From contig NZ_WXEW01000005.1 of assembly GCF_009901565.1 (NCBI RefSeq), positions 248,001-312,000 on the forward strand: 64,000 bases of DNA, read 5' to 3'. Source of the stretch: Herbidospora solisilvae. Lineage in GTDB: Bacteria; Actinomycetota; Actinomycetes; Streptosporangiales; Streptosporangiaceae. Under the pieces are notes generated by a model, which was given only the letters and a program-made list of their open reading frames with translations, was not told the DNA's origin and did no database searches. A program made the translations under genes and the position numbers. Positions 52,090 through 60,338 of the stretch are shown one piece after another. Numbering within the stretch: position 1 is the first letter of the stretch; every line of letters begins with the position of its first letter.

Positions 52090-52671
52090 ATGAGCTGGGT
52101 TCTGGCCGCCTTTCTGCTGGCCGAGGTGCCGGGGGTGCCGACCGTCGCCGAGGCGCTCGACCGATTGGAGACGCTGGAGGTCGCCGAGGAGCGGAACGCG
52201 TCCACCTATGACCGGGTGCTGTTCCCCCACTGGTCGACCGTGGCGGGCACCTGCAACACCCGTGAGACCGTGCTCCGGCGCGACGGGGTCGGCGTCGTCA
52301 CCGACGAGGCCTGCCGGGCGGTGTCCGGCACGTGGCACAGCCCGTACGACGGCGCGATCTGGACCATGGCCGCCGACGTGGACATCGACCACATGGTCCC
52401 GCTCAAGGAGGCGTGGCGGTCGGGGGCCTGGGCGTGGACGACCGAGAAGCGGCGCCGGTTCGCCAACGATCTGGACGGGCCGCAGCTCTGGGCGGTGACC
52501 GACAACGTCAACCAGGCCAAGGGCGACAAGGACCCCTCGGATTGGAAACCGCCGCTGCGGGACTTCCAGTGCGTGTACGCGAAGTCCTGGATCGCCGTCA
52601 AGCACGCGTACACGCTGACTTTGCAGGCCGAGGAGAAGACGGCGCTCCTGGACATGCTGCTCACCTGCTGA
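52090..52671 (+). CDS. Secreted HNH-type nuclease (DUF1524-like), paralogue of the 17631 gene
   Basis: 193 residues. A short hydrophobic N-terminus (SWVLAAFLLAEVPGVPTVAEA) may be a signal peptide. Core DIDHMVPLKEAW, then VTDNVNQAKGDKDPSDW and CVYAKSWIAVKHAY match the protein encoded at 17631-18230 throughout, including cysteine positions and the terminal TC. Predicted exported nuclease. Confidence 0.85.
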   Translation: MSWVLAAFLLAEVPGVPTVAEALDRLETLEVAEERNASTYDRVLFPHWSTVAGTCNTRETVLRRDGVGVVTDEACRAVSGTWHSPYDGAIWTMAADVDIDHMVPLKEAWRSGAWAWTTEKRRRFANDLDGPQLWAVTDNVNQAKGDKDPSDWKPPLRDFQCVYAKSWIAVKHAYTLTLQAEEKTALLDMLLTC

Positions 52672-52743
52672 GGCAACGACTCGGAAAAATGCCTTCAAAC
52701 CGCCACGAACAGGTTGTTAGTTTCGGCAGAAAGGGGGGTGGTT

Positions 52744-53181
52744 GTGTTGACCAGTGCCCGGGAGGTCAAAGACCGCTGCATCGAGGCCTACAACCGGCAC
52801 GACATCGGCGCGATGTTGCGGGAGTTCTCGCCCGCGGGTGTCCTGGTCACGCCGACGGGCATCCAGGAGGGCCGGGAGCAGGTCGCCTGGTACTACGCCC
52901 ACTGGTTCGCGGCGTTCTCGGATCTGAAGGTGACCGCGTGGATGTTGCCGACGTCCTGCGACCCGGCCGTCACCGAGTTCACGATCACCGGCACCCATGA
53001 CGGGCCGTTCCTGCTCGTCGACGGAGCGGAACTGCCCGCCACGGGGCGGCGGATCGCGCTGCGCGGGGTGTCGGTCTGCACGATCGAGGACGGCCTGATC
53101 GTCACCGACCGCGACTACTACGACCAGCTGGAGCTCTACAGCCAGCTCGGGCTGCCGGTGGGCGTGGGGGTCTCTTCCTAG
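52744..53181 (+). CDS. SnoaL-like/NTF2-fold protein
   Basis: 145 residues. VKDRCIEAYNRHDIGAMLREFSP and YYAHWFAAFSDLKV are typical of SnoaL-like cyclase/isomerase-fold proteins, and the C-terminal DYYDQLELYSQLGL fits too. Catalytic role unknown. GTG at 52744 is placed well from the long AAAGGGGGG; GTG at 52738 and TTG at 52747 compete. Its TAG stop shares a CTAG with the convergent SGNH hydrolase. Confidence 0.78.
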   Translation: MLTSAREVKDRCIEAYNRHDIGAMLREFSPAGVLVTPTGIQEGREQVAWYYAHWFAAFSDLKVTAWMLPTSCDPAVTEFTITGTHDGPFLLVDGAELPATGRRIALRGVSVCTIEDGLIVTDRDYYDQLELYSQLGLPVGVGVSS

Positions 53182-53909
53182 ACCGCCGGGGCGGGTTTGC
53201 GCGCCTCGACGACCACGGGGAACGGCCGGGGATAGGGGGCGCCCACGCCGAACTGGCCCGCGAGGGTGTCGGCGAAGGCGGCCGCGATGCGCAGTTCGCC
53301 CTGGCCGTTGGGGTGGGTGCCGTCCCAGGTGTGGGCCGAGGCGACGAACTCGGCGTGGGTGGCGGCGATGACGATCGGGGAGCGCGCGGTCGTCATGTCG
53401 CCGGCGGTGAGGATCAACCGGCGGTTGAACTCCGACACGCGCGCGTTGAACTCGGGGTCGACGGACGCCCGGTGGGTGTCGAGGACCGTGCCCAGGACGA
53501 TCTTCACGTCGTGGTTGCCGGTTCTGGCGTTGGAGATGAAGGCCCGCAGGTTGGCCTCGTTCTGGTCGGCGGAGTGGCCGTACCAGAAGAGGTCGTTGAT
53601 CCCCAGCAGGACCAGCAGGTATTCGGGCCGGTGGGCGGCCACCTTCTGGGCGATCTCCGCCATCTCCAGGCAGTAGGGGCGGCCCCACTGGGCGTTGTGG
53701 TCGGGGTCGAAGTCGGGGTCGGCGTAGGCGTCGTCGCCGTCGCCGGGCTCGGGGGTGGCGATGGCGTCGAGGTCGTTGCGGGGGCCGACGAAGTCGAGGG
53801 TGACGCCGTGGTTCTTGAGGTGCTTGAACAGCCGGTAGCGCCAGGTCCAGTCGCCGCTGCTGCCGTGGCTGATGGAGTCGCCGACGATCATCAAGGTGAC
53901 AACGCTCAT
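53178..53909 (-). CDS. SGNH-hydrolase (GDSL-type) protein, apparently cytosolic
   Basis: 243 residues. Block I IVGDSISHG (Ser), block III GINDLFW (Asn), block V DGTHPNGQG (Asp/His) are all present. No signal peptide is seen from the ATG at 53909, unlike many actinobacterial esterases of this fold, though a longer frame opens at 53936. Acts as an esterase or acetylhydrolase; substrate unknown. Confidence 0.85.
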   Translation of the reverse strand: MSVVTLMIVGDSISHGSSGDWTWRYRLFKHLKNHGVTLDFVGPRNDLDAIATPEPGDGDDAYADPDFDPDHNAQWGRPYCLEMAEIAQKVAAHRPEYLLVLLGINDLFWYGHSADQNEANLRAFISNARTGNHDVKIVLGTVLDTHRASVDPEFNARVSEFNRRLILTAGDMTTARSPIVIAATHAEFVASAHTWDGTHPNGQGELRIAAAFADTLAGQFGVGAPYPRPFPVVVEARKPAPAV

Positions 53910-53958
53910 AATCACTGAATGTAGCTGTATGAACACGGTTCGTCATTCAGGAGTTGTC

Positions 53959-55128
53959 ATGCTGCCGCTGCACATGCGCCGTCAGGAGTTCGACCCGCAC
54001 CCCGATCTGACCGGGCTGATCCACCAAGAGGGGCTCGCCCGGGTCCCGACGCTCTACGGCGGACCGGAGGCGTGGCTGGTCACCCGCTACGACGAGGTGC
54101 GCGACGTGCTGCGCGACCCCGAGACGTTCAGCAACGCGCTCAGCCTCAACCTGCGCTTCCCCGACCTGCCGGAGCCGACCCCGGAGGAGGAGGTCCAGAT
54201 GCGCGCGGGCGCGATGCTCATGATGGACCCGCCCGAACACACCCGGCTGCGGCGGATGCTGACGCCCGAGTTCACGATGCGGCGCATCCGCCGCCTGGAG
54301 CCTCGGGTGACGGAGATCGTGCACGACCATCTCGACGCGATGGAGGCCAAGGGGCCGCCGGCCGACCTGGTCACCGACTTCGCCATGCCGGTTCCCTCGC
54401 TGGTCATCTGCGAACTGCTGGGCGTGCCCTACCAGGACCGGGCGGCCTTCCAGGAACGGACCGCCACGATGATGGACATCGCCTGCCCGCCCGAGAAGCG
54501 GCTCGCCGCGCAGCGGGAGGCCCGCGACTACATGGCCGACCTGGTCGCGCGGCACACCGCGACCCCCGGCGACGACCTGCTCGGCATGCTCATCCGGGAA
54601 CACGACCTGGAGATCGACGAGCTCATCGGGATCGGCGGGCTGCTGCTGATCGCGGGCCACGAGACGACTGCCAACATGCTCGGACTGGGCACGCTCGCCC
54701 TGCTCCGCAACCCCGACCAGCTCGCCGGCTTGCCCGACGACGTCGACGGCGCGGTCGAGGAGCTGCTGCGTTACCTCAGCATCCTGCACGCCGGGGTGGC
54801 CAAGGTCGCCACCCGCGACGTCGAGCTCTCCGGCACGAAGATCCGCGAGGGCGACGTCGTGGTGGTCTCGCTCCCGGCCGCCAACCGCGACCCCGCCTTC
54901 GCCGAGCACCCCGACCGGCTCGACATCGGCCGGGAGAACCACGCGCACGTCGCCTTCGGCTACGGCGCGCACCACTGCCTGGGCGCGCCGCTGGCGCGCA
55001 TGGAGATGCGCATCGCCTACCCCGCGCTGTTCGCCCGGTTCCCGGGCCTGCGCGAGACCGGGCCGGGCGCGGTGTTCCGGTCGCACCACTTCGTGTACGG
55101 GCTCTCGACGCTTCCCGTCGCCTGGTAG
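53959..55128 (+). CDS. Cytochrome P450
   Basis: 389 residues. I-helix AGHETT, K-helix EELLR (ExxR), and heme-ligand loop FGYGAHHCLG are intact. The start follows CAGGAG. No ferredoxin or reductase gene lies beside it. Function (hydroxylation of an unknown substrate) cannot be narrowed from context. Confidence 0.92.
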   Translation: MLPLHMRRQEFDPHPDLTGLIHQEGLARVPTLYGGPEAWLVTRYDEVRDVLRDPETFSNALSLNLRFPDLPEPTPEEEVQMRAGAMLMMDPPEHTRLRRMLTPEFTMRRIRRLEPRVTEIVHDHLDAMEAKGPPADLVTDFAMPVPSLVICELLGVPYQDRAAFQERTATMMDIACPPEKRLAAQREARDYMADLVARHTATPGDDLLGMLIREHDLEIDELIGIGGLLLIAGHETTANMLGLGTLALLRNPDQLAGLPDDVDGAVEELLRYLSILHAGVAKVATRDVELSGTKIREGDVVVVSLPAANRDPAFAEHPDRLDIGRENHAHVAFGYGAHHCLGAPLARMEMRIAYPALFARFPGLRETGPGAVFRSHHFVYGLSTLPVAW

Positions 55129-55151
55129 GCGGCGCCGAGAGCCCGAAACTT

Positions 55152-56129
55152 TCAGCCCACCCGGCAGGAGACGGTCGGCCAGGTGCTGTTGCCGTTGCGC
55201 ATGATCGTCACGCCCCAGTTGTTGCCGCTGCCGTTCGGGCGTGCGGTCAGCGTCTGGGCGTTGGGGTAGCTCGCGGAGATGTTCCACGTCGAGCTGATCT
55301 TCGAAGGCGACGGTACGTTCATCGTCACCGTCCAGTTGTTCGAGCCGGTGACCGAGACGTTCAGGTTGTAGCGGTCACTCCACGACTGGCCCGCCGAGAG
55401 GCTGGCCGTGCACGAGCCCCCGCCGCCGGTCGGGGTGACGGTCGGCGTGGGGTTCGGGCTGGGGTTTCCGCCGGTCGGGGCCACCGCGCGGCCGGTGGAG
55501 GTGGAGATCATGCCGGCGCAGAGGTTGCGGCTGGCCAGGTTCTGGGCGATCTGCGGGATGGCGTTCACGGTGGTGGCGTAGCCGTCGTGCATGAGGATGA
55601 CCTGGCCGTTCTGCAGGCGGCCGGCCGCCTGGACGATGGCCGAGGTGCTGGCGCCGTTCCAGTCCTGGGAATCGACGTCCCATAGCACCTCGGTCAGGCC
55701 GAGCTGCTGCGCGATCGAGCGCACGGTCGCATTGGTCTCGCCGTAGGGCGGGCGGAACAGGCGCGGGGCGGTGCCGGTGGCCGACTGGATGGCGGTCTGG
55801 GTGCGGGAGAGTTCCGACTGGATCTGCGAGCTGCTCATCTGGGTCAGGTGCGGATGAGTGTAGCTGTGGTTCGCGACCCACATCCCGGCGTTGACCTGGG
55901 CGCGGACCAACGCGGGGTTGGCGGCGGCGTTCTGGCCGGTGTTGAACATGGTGGCCCGGAGGCCGGCGTTGCGCAGCGCGTTCAGCAGGGTGTTGGTGTT
56001 GCCTCCTGGGCCGTCGTCGTAGGTCAGGCCGACGTAGCCGGCGCTGCAGTCGGCGGCCTTCGCCGGGACGGAGACGAGCGCTCCGGCCAGGGCGACTGCC
56101 GCGGTGATCAGGATGGTTCTCAGACGCAT
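55152..56129 (-). CDS. Secreted CE4 polysaccharide deacetylase with C-terminal CBM2
   Basis: 325 residues. Signal peptide ends in VPAKA. All CE4 motifs are visible: [18 protein letters not shown] (metal His pair), [15 protein letters not shown] and ILMHDGY. After a Pro/Thr/Gly linker comes a CBM2-type domain with flanking cysteines and conserved tryptophans. It would deacetylate xylan or chitin oligomers. It diverges from a CBM2-bearing glycosidase, so the two likely act together on plant biomass. Confidence 0.92.
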   Translation of the reverse strand: MRLRTILITAAVALAGALVSVPAKAADCSAGYVGLTYDDGPGGNTNTLLNALRNAGLRATMFNTGQNAAANPALVRAQVNAGMWVANHSYTHPHLTQMSSSQIQSELSRTQTAIQSATGTAPRLFRPPYGETNATVRSIAQQLGLTEVLWDVDSQDWNGASTSAIVQAAGRLQNGQVILMHDGYATTVNAIPQIAQNLASRNLCAGMISTSTGRAVAPTGGNPSPNPTPTVTPTGGGGSCTASLSAGQSWSDRYNLNVSVTGSNNWTVTMNVPSPSKISSTWNISASYPNAQTLTARPNGSGNNWGVTIMRNGNSTWPTVSCRVG

Positions 56130-56308
56130 CGCGAAACCTCCGGGTGGCGTGCGGTTACCGACGCATTCTGAGAACGTGTCCCGAAAATTGTCAATGTGTA
56201 ACAGAAAGTTTCGGGGCTTGACGGGAGCGGGACGTCCGACGCACGATCATCGTGCCTTCTGGTCAGGAGGAGGCTTTCCGTTCACCGCTCCCGAGCCAGG
56301 TGTTTGTG

Positions 56309-58309
56309 ATGCCGAAAATCCTCCTGCGCGCCGCGTCCCTGCTGGTGCTGGCGCCGCTCCTCACTCCGACCGCCGCCCACGCCGACCCGCCCGCGCCCGT
56401 CCCGGTGACCGTGAACGCCAGGGCCGGGCTCGCCGTCGTACCCGAAACCGGAATCGGCGCCAACCACGCCATCTGGGACACCACCCTGGGTTCCAACGAG
56501 ACCGCCGACCTGCTCAAGGACGCCGGGGTGCAGCTCGTGCGCTACCCCGGCGGGTCCTACTCGGACATCTACCACTGGGAGACGCACACCGCCCCCGGCG
56601 GCTACGTCGCGCCCAACACCGACTTCGACACGTTCATGGCGGGCGCCCGGCGGACCGGCGCGGTGCCGATGATCACCGCGAACTACGGCACCGGCACCGC
56701 CGAGGAGGCCGCGGGCTGGGTCGAGTACGCCAACGTCACCAAGGGCTACGGCGTCAAGTACTGGGAGATCGGCAACGAGAACTACGGCAACGGCCGCTAC
56801 GGCACCCCCTGGGAGGCCGACAACCGTGCGGACAAGAGCCCGGCCGAGTACGCCCGCCAGGTGGTCGCCTACGCCGACGCCATGAAGGCCGTCGACCCGA
56901 CCATCAAGATCGGCGCCGTGCTGACCACGCCGGGCGAGTGGCCCGACGCCATCACGGCCTCCGGCGACGCCGGGCCGTGGAACCAGGTCGTCCTCACCAA
57001 CGCCGCCGCGAAGATCGACTTCGTCATCCTGCACTGGTACCCGGGCGCGACCAACCGCACCGACCGCATCGCCGACATGGTCCAGCTCGCCAAGGAGCAG
57101 GTCGCCAGATACACCGGCCGCTCCGACATCGGCATCGCCATGACCGAGTTCAACACCGGCAGCAGCGCCAACGGCGCGACCACCCAGCCCGGCGCGGTCG
57201 CCGCCGCCGACTCCTACGCCCAGCTGCTGGCGGCCGGGGTGTTCTCGGTCGACTGGTGGAACGTCCACAACGGCATCGGCGCGATCAGCCAGGTCGCCGG
57301 CCACACCGACTACGGCGACTTCGGCCTGCTGTCGAGCGCCGGCTGCACCAGCGACGGCACCGTCTGCGAACCGGCGTTCAACACCCCCTTCGCCCCCTAC
57401 TTCGCCCTCCAGATGATGAGCAGATTCGTCCGCCCCGGCGACCAGTTCGTGAAGGCGACGAGCGGCGACCCCGCCGTCGTCGCGCACGCCGCCCGCCGCA
57501 CCAACGGCGATCTGGCGGTCATGCTGCTCAACACCTCCCACGACACCGCCCACACGGTCAGCCTCGGCTACCAGGGCTTCACCCCGTCGGCCGCCGCCCC
57601 CACGGGCTGGCTGCACACCAACGGCGCGACCGCGTTGTCCCCCACGCCCTCCACGACCCTGGCCCCGCTGTCGATGACGACCTTCGTGGTCAAGGCGTCG
57701 TCGAACCCGTCCGGCCTGCCGGGACGCCCCGGCCAGCCGGTCGTCTCCGCCGTCACCGGCACCACCGCCACCGTCACCTGGCCCGCCGCCACGGCCGGAT
57801 CCCGGCCGATCAGCAAGTACGAGCTCCACAACCAGGCCGGCGGCCAGCTCGGCGAGACCACCGGCACCACCCTAAACCTGACCAACCTGACCCCGAACAC
57901 CCGCTACGTCCTCAACGTGATCACCCGCGACGCCGGCGGCGGCACCTCCCGCCCGTCGGTCCCGCTGGTCTTCACCACCGGCAACCCCGCTCCGGGCGGC
58001 TGCAAGGTGACCTTCACCGACGCGTCGAACTGGGGCAACGGCTACGTCGGCTCGCTCGACGTCACCAACCTCGGCGACCCGATCGACGGCTGGACCCTGA
58101 CGTTCACCTGGCCCCGCCACTGGCAGAGCCTCGGAAGCGGCTGGAACGGGACGTGGACCCAGTCGGGCCAGACCGTGACGGTGACCAACGCCGACTTCAA
58201 CAAGACCATGGCGACGGGCAGCACGATCAACATCGGGTACGTGGGGAACTACTCCGGCCCGAACGTCTACCCGACCGGCTTCAAGCTCAACGGCCGCGTC
58301 TGCGGCTGA
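56309..58309 (+). CDS. Secreted clan GH-A glycosidase with FnIII and CBM2 modules (arabinofuranosidase-like)
   Basis: 666 residues, signal peptide ending in AAHA. The catalytic barrel has WEIGNENYG (Glu157, acid/base, Asn-Glu pair of clan A) and MTEFNTG (Glu280, nucleophile), and WYPGATN in between; this resembles GH51/GH39 enzymes. A beta-sandwich and an FnIII domain (GLPGRPGQPVVSAV...) lead to a C-terminal CBM2 (about 565-666). ATG 56309, GTG 56306 or GTG 56300 are possible starts. A perfect hairpin terminator follows. Confidence 0.86.
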   Translation: MPKILLRAASLLVLAPLLTPTAAHADPPAPVPVTVNARAGLAVVPETGIGANHAIWDTTLGSNETADLLKDAGVQLVRYPGGSYSDIYHWETHTAPGGYVAPNTDFDTFMAGARRTGAVPMITANYGTGTAEEAAGWVEYANVTKGYGVKYWEIGNENYGNGRYGTPWEADNRADKSPAEYARQVVAYADAMKAVDPTIKIGAVLTTPGEWPDAITASGDAGPWNQVVLTNAAAKIDFVILHWYPGATNRTDRIADMVQLAKEQVARYTGRSDIGIAMTEFNTGSSANGATTQPGAVAAADSYAQLLAAGVFSVDWWNVHNGIGAISQVAGHTDYGDFGLLSSAGCTSDGTVCEPAFNTPFAPYFALQMMSRFVRPGDQFVKATSGDPAVVAHAARRTNGDLAVMLLNTSHDTAHTVSLGYQGFTPSAAAPTGWLHTNGATALSPTPSTTLAPLSMTTFVVKASSNPSGLPGRPGQPVVSAVTGTTATVTWPAATAGSRPISKYELHNQAGGQLGETTGTTLNLTNLTPNTRYVLNVITRDAGGGTSRPSVPLVFTTGNPAPGGCKVTFTDASNWGNGYVGSLDVTNLGDPIDGWTLTFTWPRHWQSLGSGWNGTWTQSGQTVTVTNADFNKTMATGSTINIGYVGNYSGPNVYPTGFKLNGRVCG

Positions 58310-58320
58310 CCCCCGGCGAC

Positions 58321-58350
58321 CTGGGCCGCCCGGTTCTCCGGGCGGCCCAG
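58321..58350 (+). terminator. Strong hairpin terminator, 13-bp perfect stem
   Basis: CTGGGCCGCCCGG and CCGGGCGGCCCAG form a perfect 13-bp stem with a TTCT loop, 12 bp after the GH-A stop. The U-run is short, as is common in high-GC actinomycetes. Confidence 0.85.
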
Positions 58351-58420
58351 TCTGAATCGGCGAAACGGCGTCTCCCCGGAAATCGGGGGTGACCATCCAT
58401 CGCCAAAGTATGATTTTCGT

Positions 58421-58702
58421 ATGAGCGAAACGAAGAAGCGGATCACCGTCACGGTGGATCACGCGCTCAACGACTTCGCCGAGCGCATGGTCGAGACCGG
58501 ACGCGCCGCGTCGGTCAGCGCGGTCGTCTCGACGGCTCTGGCCGCCCTGCACGCCCGGGAGCTGCGGGGGGCCAAGGCGTGGCAGGACAAGCTCGACGAG
58601 GCCGCCGCCGACCCGACCGTCCGGGAGAAGGTCGACCGGATGATGGCCTCGGTGCACCGCCAGCTTCGTGAGCAGGGACTCCCTGGCCCCGGTGCCGCGT
58701 GA
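58421..58702 (+). CDS. Ribbon-helix-helix-type antitoxin
   Basis: 93 residues. The N-terminus RITVTVDHALNDFAERMVETGRAASVSAVVSTAL fits an RHH DNA-binding antitoxin (strand, helix, helix) and the C-terminal half (ELRGAKAWQDKLDEAAADPTVREKVDRMMASVHRQL) is a helical toxin-binding tail. Its TGA overlaps the next gene's GTG. The pair looks like a type II toxin-antitoxin module. Confidence 0.75.
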   Translation: MSETKKRITVTVDHALNDFAERMVETGRAASVSAVVSTALAALHARELRGAKAWQDKLDEAAADPTVREKVDRMMASVHRQLREQGLPGPGAA

Positions 58703-59127
58703 CCCACGTCCCGACTCCGTGGGTGCTGGATGTCAGCGTTATGGACGAGGTCGCCCGAGGCGACACCCAGTTGATCACGTTCATTCAGCGTTGTGACGGC
58801 ATCGGGCAGCCACTCGTCGTCCCATCTCTGGCGTTGGCCGGAGTCGCGGCGTCAGCGCACCACGACACCGACGCCGAAGATCTGCTGACCGGCGTGGTGA
58901 GTCTGGACATGGTCACGGTCGCACCGCTCAAGGGCGTGGAACAGGGTTTCCGCCTGGCCCGCGTCACCTCCGTCACGGGCCTGGACCCGTGGGACGGACA
59001 CGTCGCGGCCATCGCCGACGCGAGCGTCTGCCCGATCTTGACCGTCGACGCCGAAAAGTGGCAGGGCCCGTCCAAGGCACTGGAGCATCCGCTTCACATC
59101 ATCGAGATCACCGAAGACCCCGAATGA
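58699..59127 (+). CDS. PIN-like toxin, possibly degenerate, with altered 3' end
   Basis: 142 residues, GTG start overlapping the antitoxin stop. PIN-like pattern: VLDVSVMDE with the first Asp, WDGHVAAIADA with the third acidic position, and ILTVDAEKW with the last. The second acidic position, normally a Glu in a VPxLxLAE-like helix, reads SLALAGVA, so it is absent. The TGA stop is the first triplet of a decayed repeat copied from 60274 onward, so the C-terminus may have been reshaped by that rearrangement. Confidence 0.68.
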   Translation: MTHVPTPWVLDVSVMDEVARGDTQLITFIQRCDGIGQPLVVPSLALAGVAASAHHDTDAEDLLTGVVSLDMVTVAPLKGVEQGFRLARVTSVTGLDPWDGHVAAIADASVCPILTVDAEKWQGPSKALEHPLHIIEITEDPE

Positions 59128-59355
59128 CCGGCGGCGAGTGGCATGACCTGCCGTGGGACGCCACGACCATGGAGACCGCCGCCTGGTGATCAGCCGGGGT
59201 CGAGCCGCGGAGGATGATCTCCGTCGGCAGGTGATCATGGCGAACAGCATCTGAGCCGCCGTGCGGCGAAGGAGCGGTCGTCGAAGCCGGTGCCGCCACG
59301 TCGTCGGGGACGCGCAGGCCCAGGCTGTGGGCGGCGCCCCTGATCCCGGCGGCGA
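59125..59355. pseudogene. Decayed direct copy of 60274-60598 (3' ends of the propeller-like gene and of lacI)
   Basis: Bases 59125-59193 are identical to 60274-60342, the last 69 bp around the propeller-like gene's stop. The copy then follows the antisense lacI 3' end but lacks 10 bp (60343-60352), 28 bp (60391-60418), 55 bp (60454-60508) and 1 bp, with a few substitutions, so no reading frame survives. The rest of the gap to 59504 (59356-59504) has no gene or clear feature I can support. Confidence 0.85.
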
Positions 59356-59504
59356 CGCCCAGAACCGCTCCTGCCTCCGACGCGTCCGCTGACGCCGAGC
59401 GTATTCACCACCCGATGGAATGTGCGCCGGCGCTCGCGGAGAGTGCCGCCGTCGGGTGGCAGAAGCTGGGCTCGGCGGCCGACGCGGAACGGACGTGCGG
59501 CTGA

Positions 59505-60338
59505 ATGAGGCGTCTGCTGGTGGCGCTGGCCCTGATGGCGACCGCGGGGAGCTCGCTCGAATGGAAGGCCGTCTACCTGGTGAAGAACCGGGACCACACG
59601 GTCCGGGTCTACGACACCGGCGGCGCGGCCGTCACCGGTGTCATCAGGTTGCCGGGGGTCGGCAGGGTGCTGCGCGTCGCCGCCGCCGATGAGGGCTTCC
59701 ACGTGGTGACCGAGGCGGTGGAGTATGGACCGGACTCCTACTTCCGATTACGGCCACCCCGCTACGAACCCGAGCCGGCCGACATCCTGGCCGGACACGG
59801 TCTGGCGGTCACCCGCGACGGAACCAGGGCCGCCTACATGACCGGCGCCCCCGAGCACCCCACCCTGGTCATCCGCGACCTGCGGACCGGGCGCCAGACG
59901 ACCACGAAGTCCGACCCGGTGATGCGGCTGACCTGGACCCCCGACGGGAGACGACTGCTCCTCTCGACCATTCCCGTCTGCGACGACACGAGTGACTGCG
60001 TGTTCCCGGAGACGCTCCGCTTCCACGACTCCGAAAGACCCGTGAAGACGTTCAGGACCATCACCGCCGCTCCCGTGGTCACCGGTGACCTGATCCTGGT
60101 GCCCAAGCGGGGCGGGATCATCGAGCACTACTCACACGACGGCAGACTCCTGCGCCGCGTGCGCACACCGGGAGAGATCGCCCAGATCTCCGTCAGGGCC
60201 GGCCGGCTGCTGGTCGTCGTCGCCGAAGACCGCATGTGGCCCGGTCGCGGAACCCGGCTCGTCACCGGTCCGCTGACCGGCGGCGAGTGGCATGACCTGC
60301 CGTGGGACGCCACGACCATGGAGACCGCCGCCTGGTGA
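59505..60338 (+). CDS. Beta-propeller-like secreted or envelope protein, unknown function
   Basis: 277 residues. A short hydrophobic N-terminus (RRLLVALALMATAGSS) may be a signal peptide. Repeated segments such as GLAVTRDGTRAAYMTG, RLTWTPDGRRLLLST and QISVRAGRLLVVVAED look like WD40/TolB-type propeller blades. One cysteine pair (CDDTSDC). No enzyme motif seen. The gene is bracketed by the decayed repeat (59125-59355) and its intact counterpart, whose first part is its own 3' end. Its TGA and the lacI stop meet as TGATCA. Confidence 0.66.
   Translation: MRRLLVALALMATAGSSLEWKAVYLVKNRDHTVRVYDTGGAAVTGVIRLPGVGRVLRVAAADEGFHVVTEAVEYGPDSYFRLRPPRYEPEPADILAGHGLAVTRDGTRAAYMTGAPEHPTLVIRDLRTGRQTTTKSDPVMRLTWTPDGRRLLLSTIPVCDDTSDCVFPETLRFHDSERPVKTFRTITAAPVVTGDLILVPKRGGIIEHYSHDGRLLRRVRTPGEIAQISVRAGRLLVVVAEDRMWPGRGTRLVTGPLTGGEWHDLPWDATTMETAAW

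Noticed and set aside
50320-55128. A secondary-metabolite cluster (P450, SnoaL-like, aldo/keto reductase)
   Set aside because: No PKS, NRPS, terpene or other core enzyme is present and the genes are on mixed strands without operon structure.
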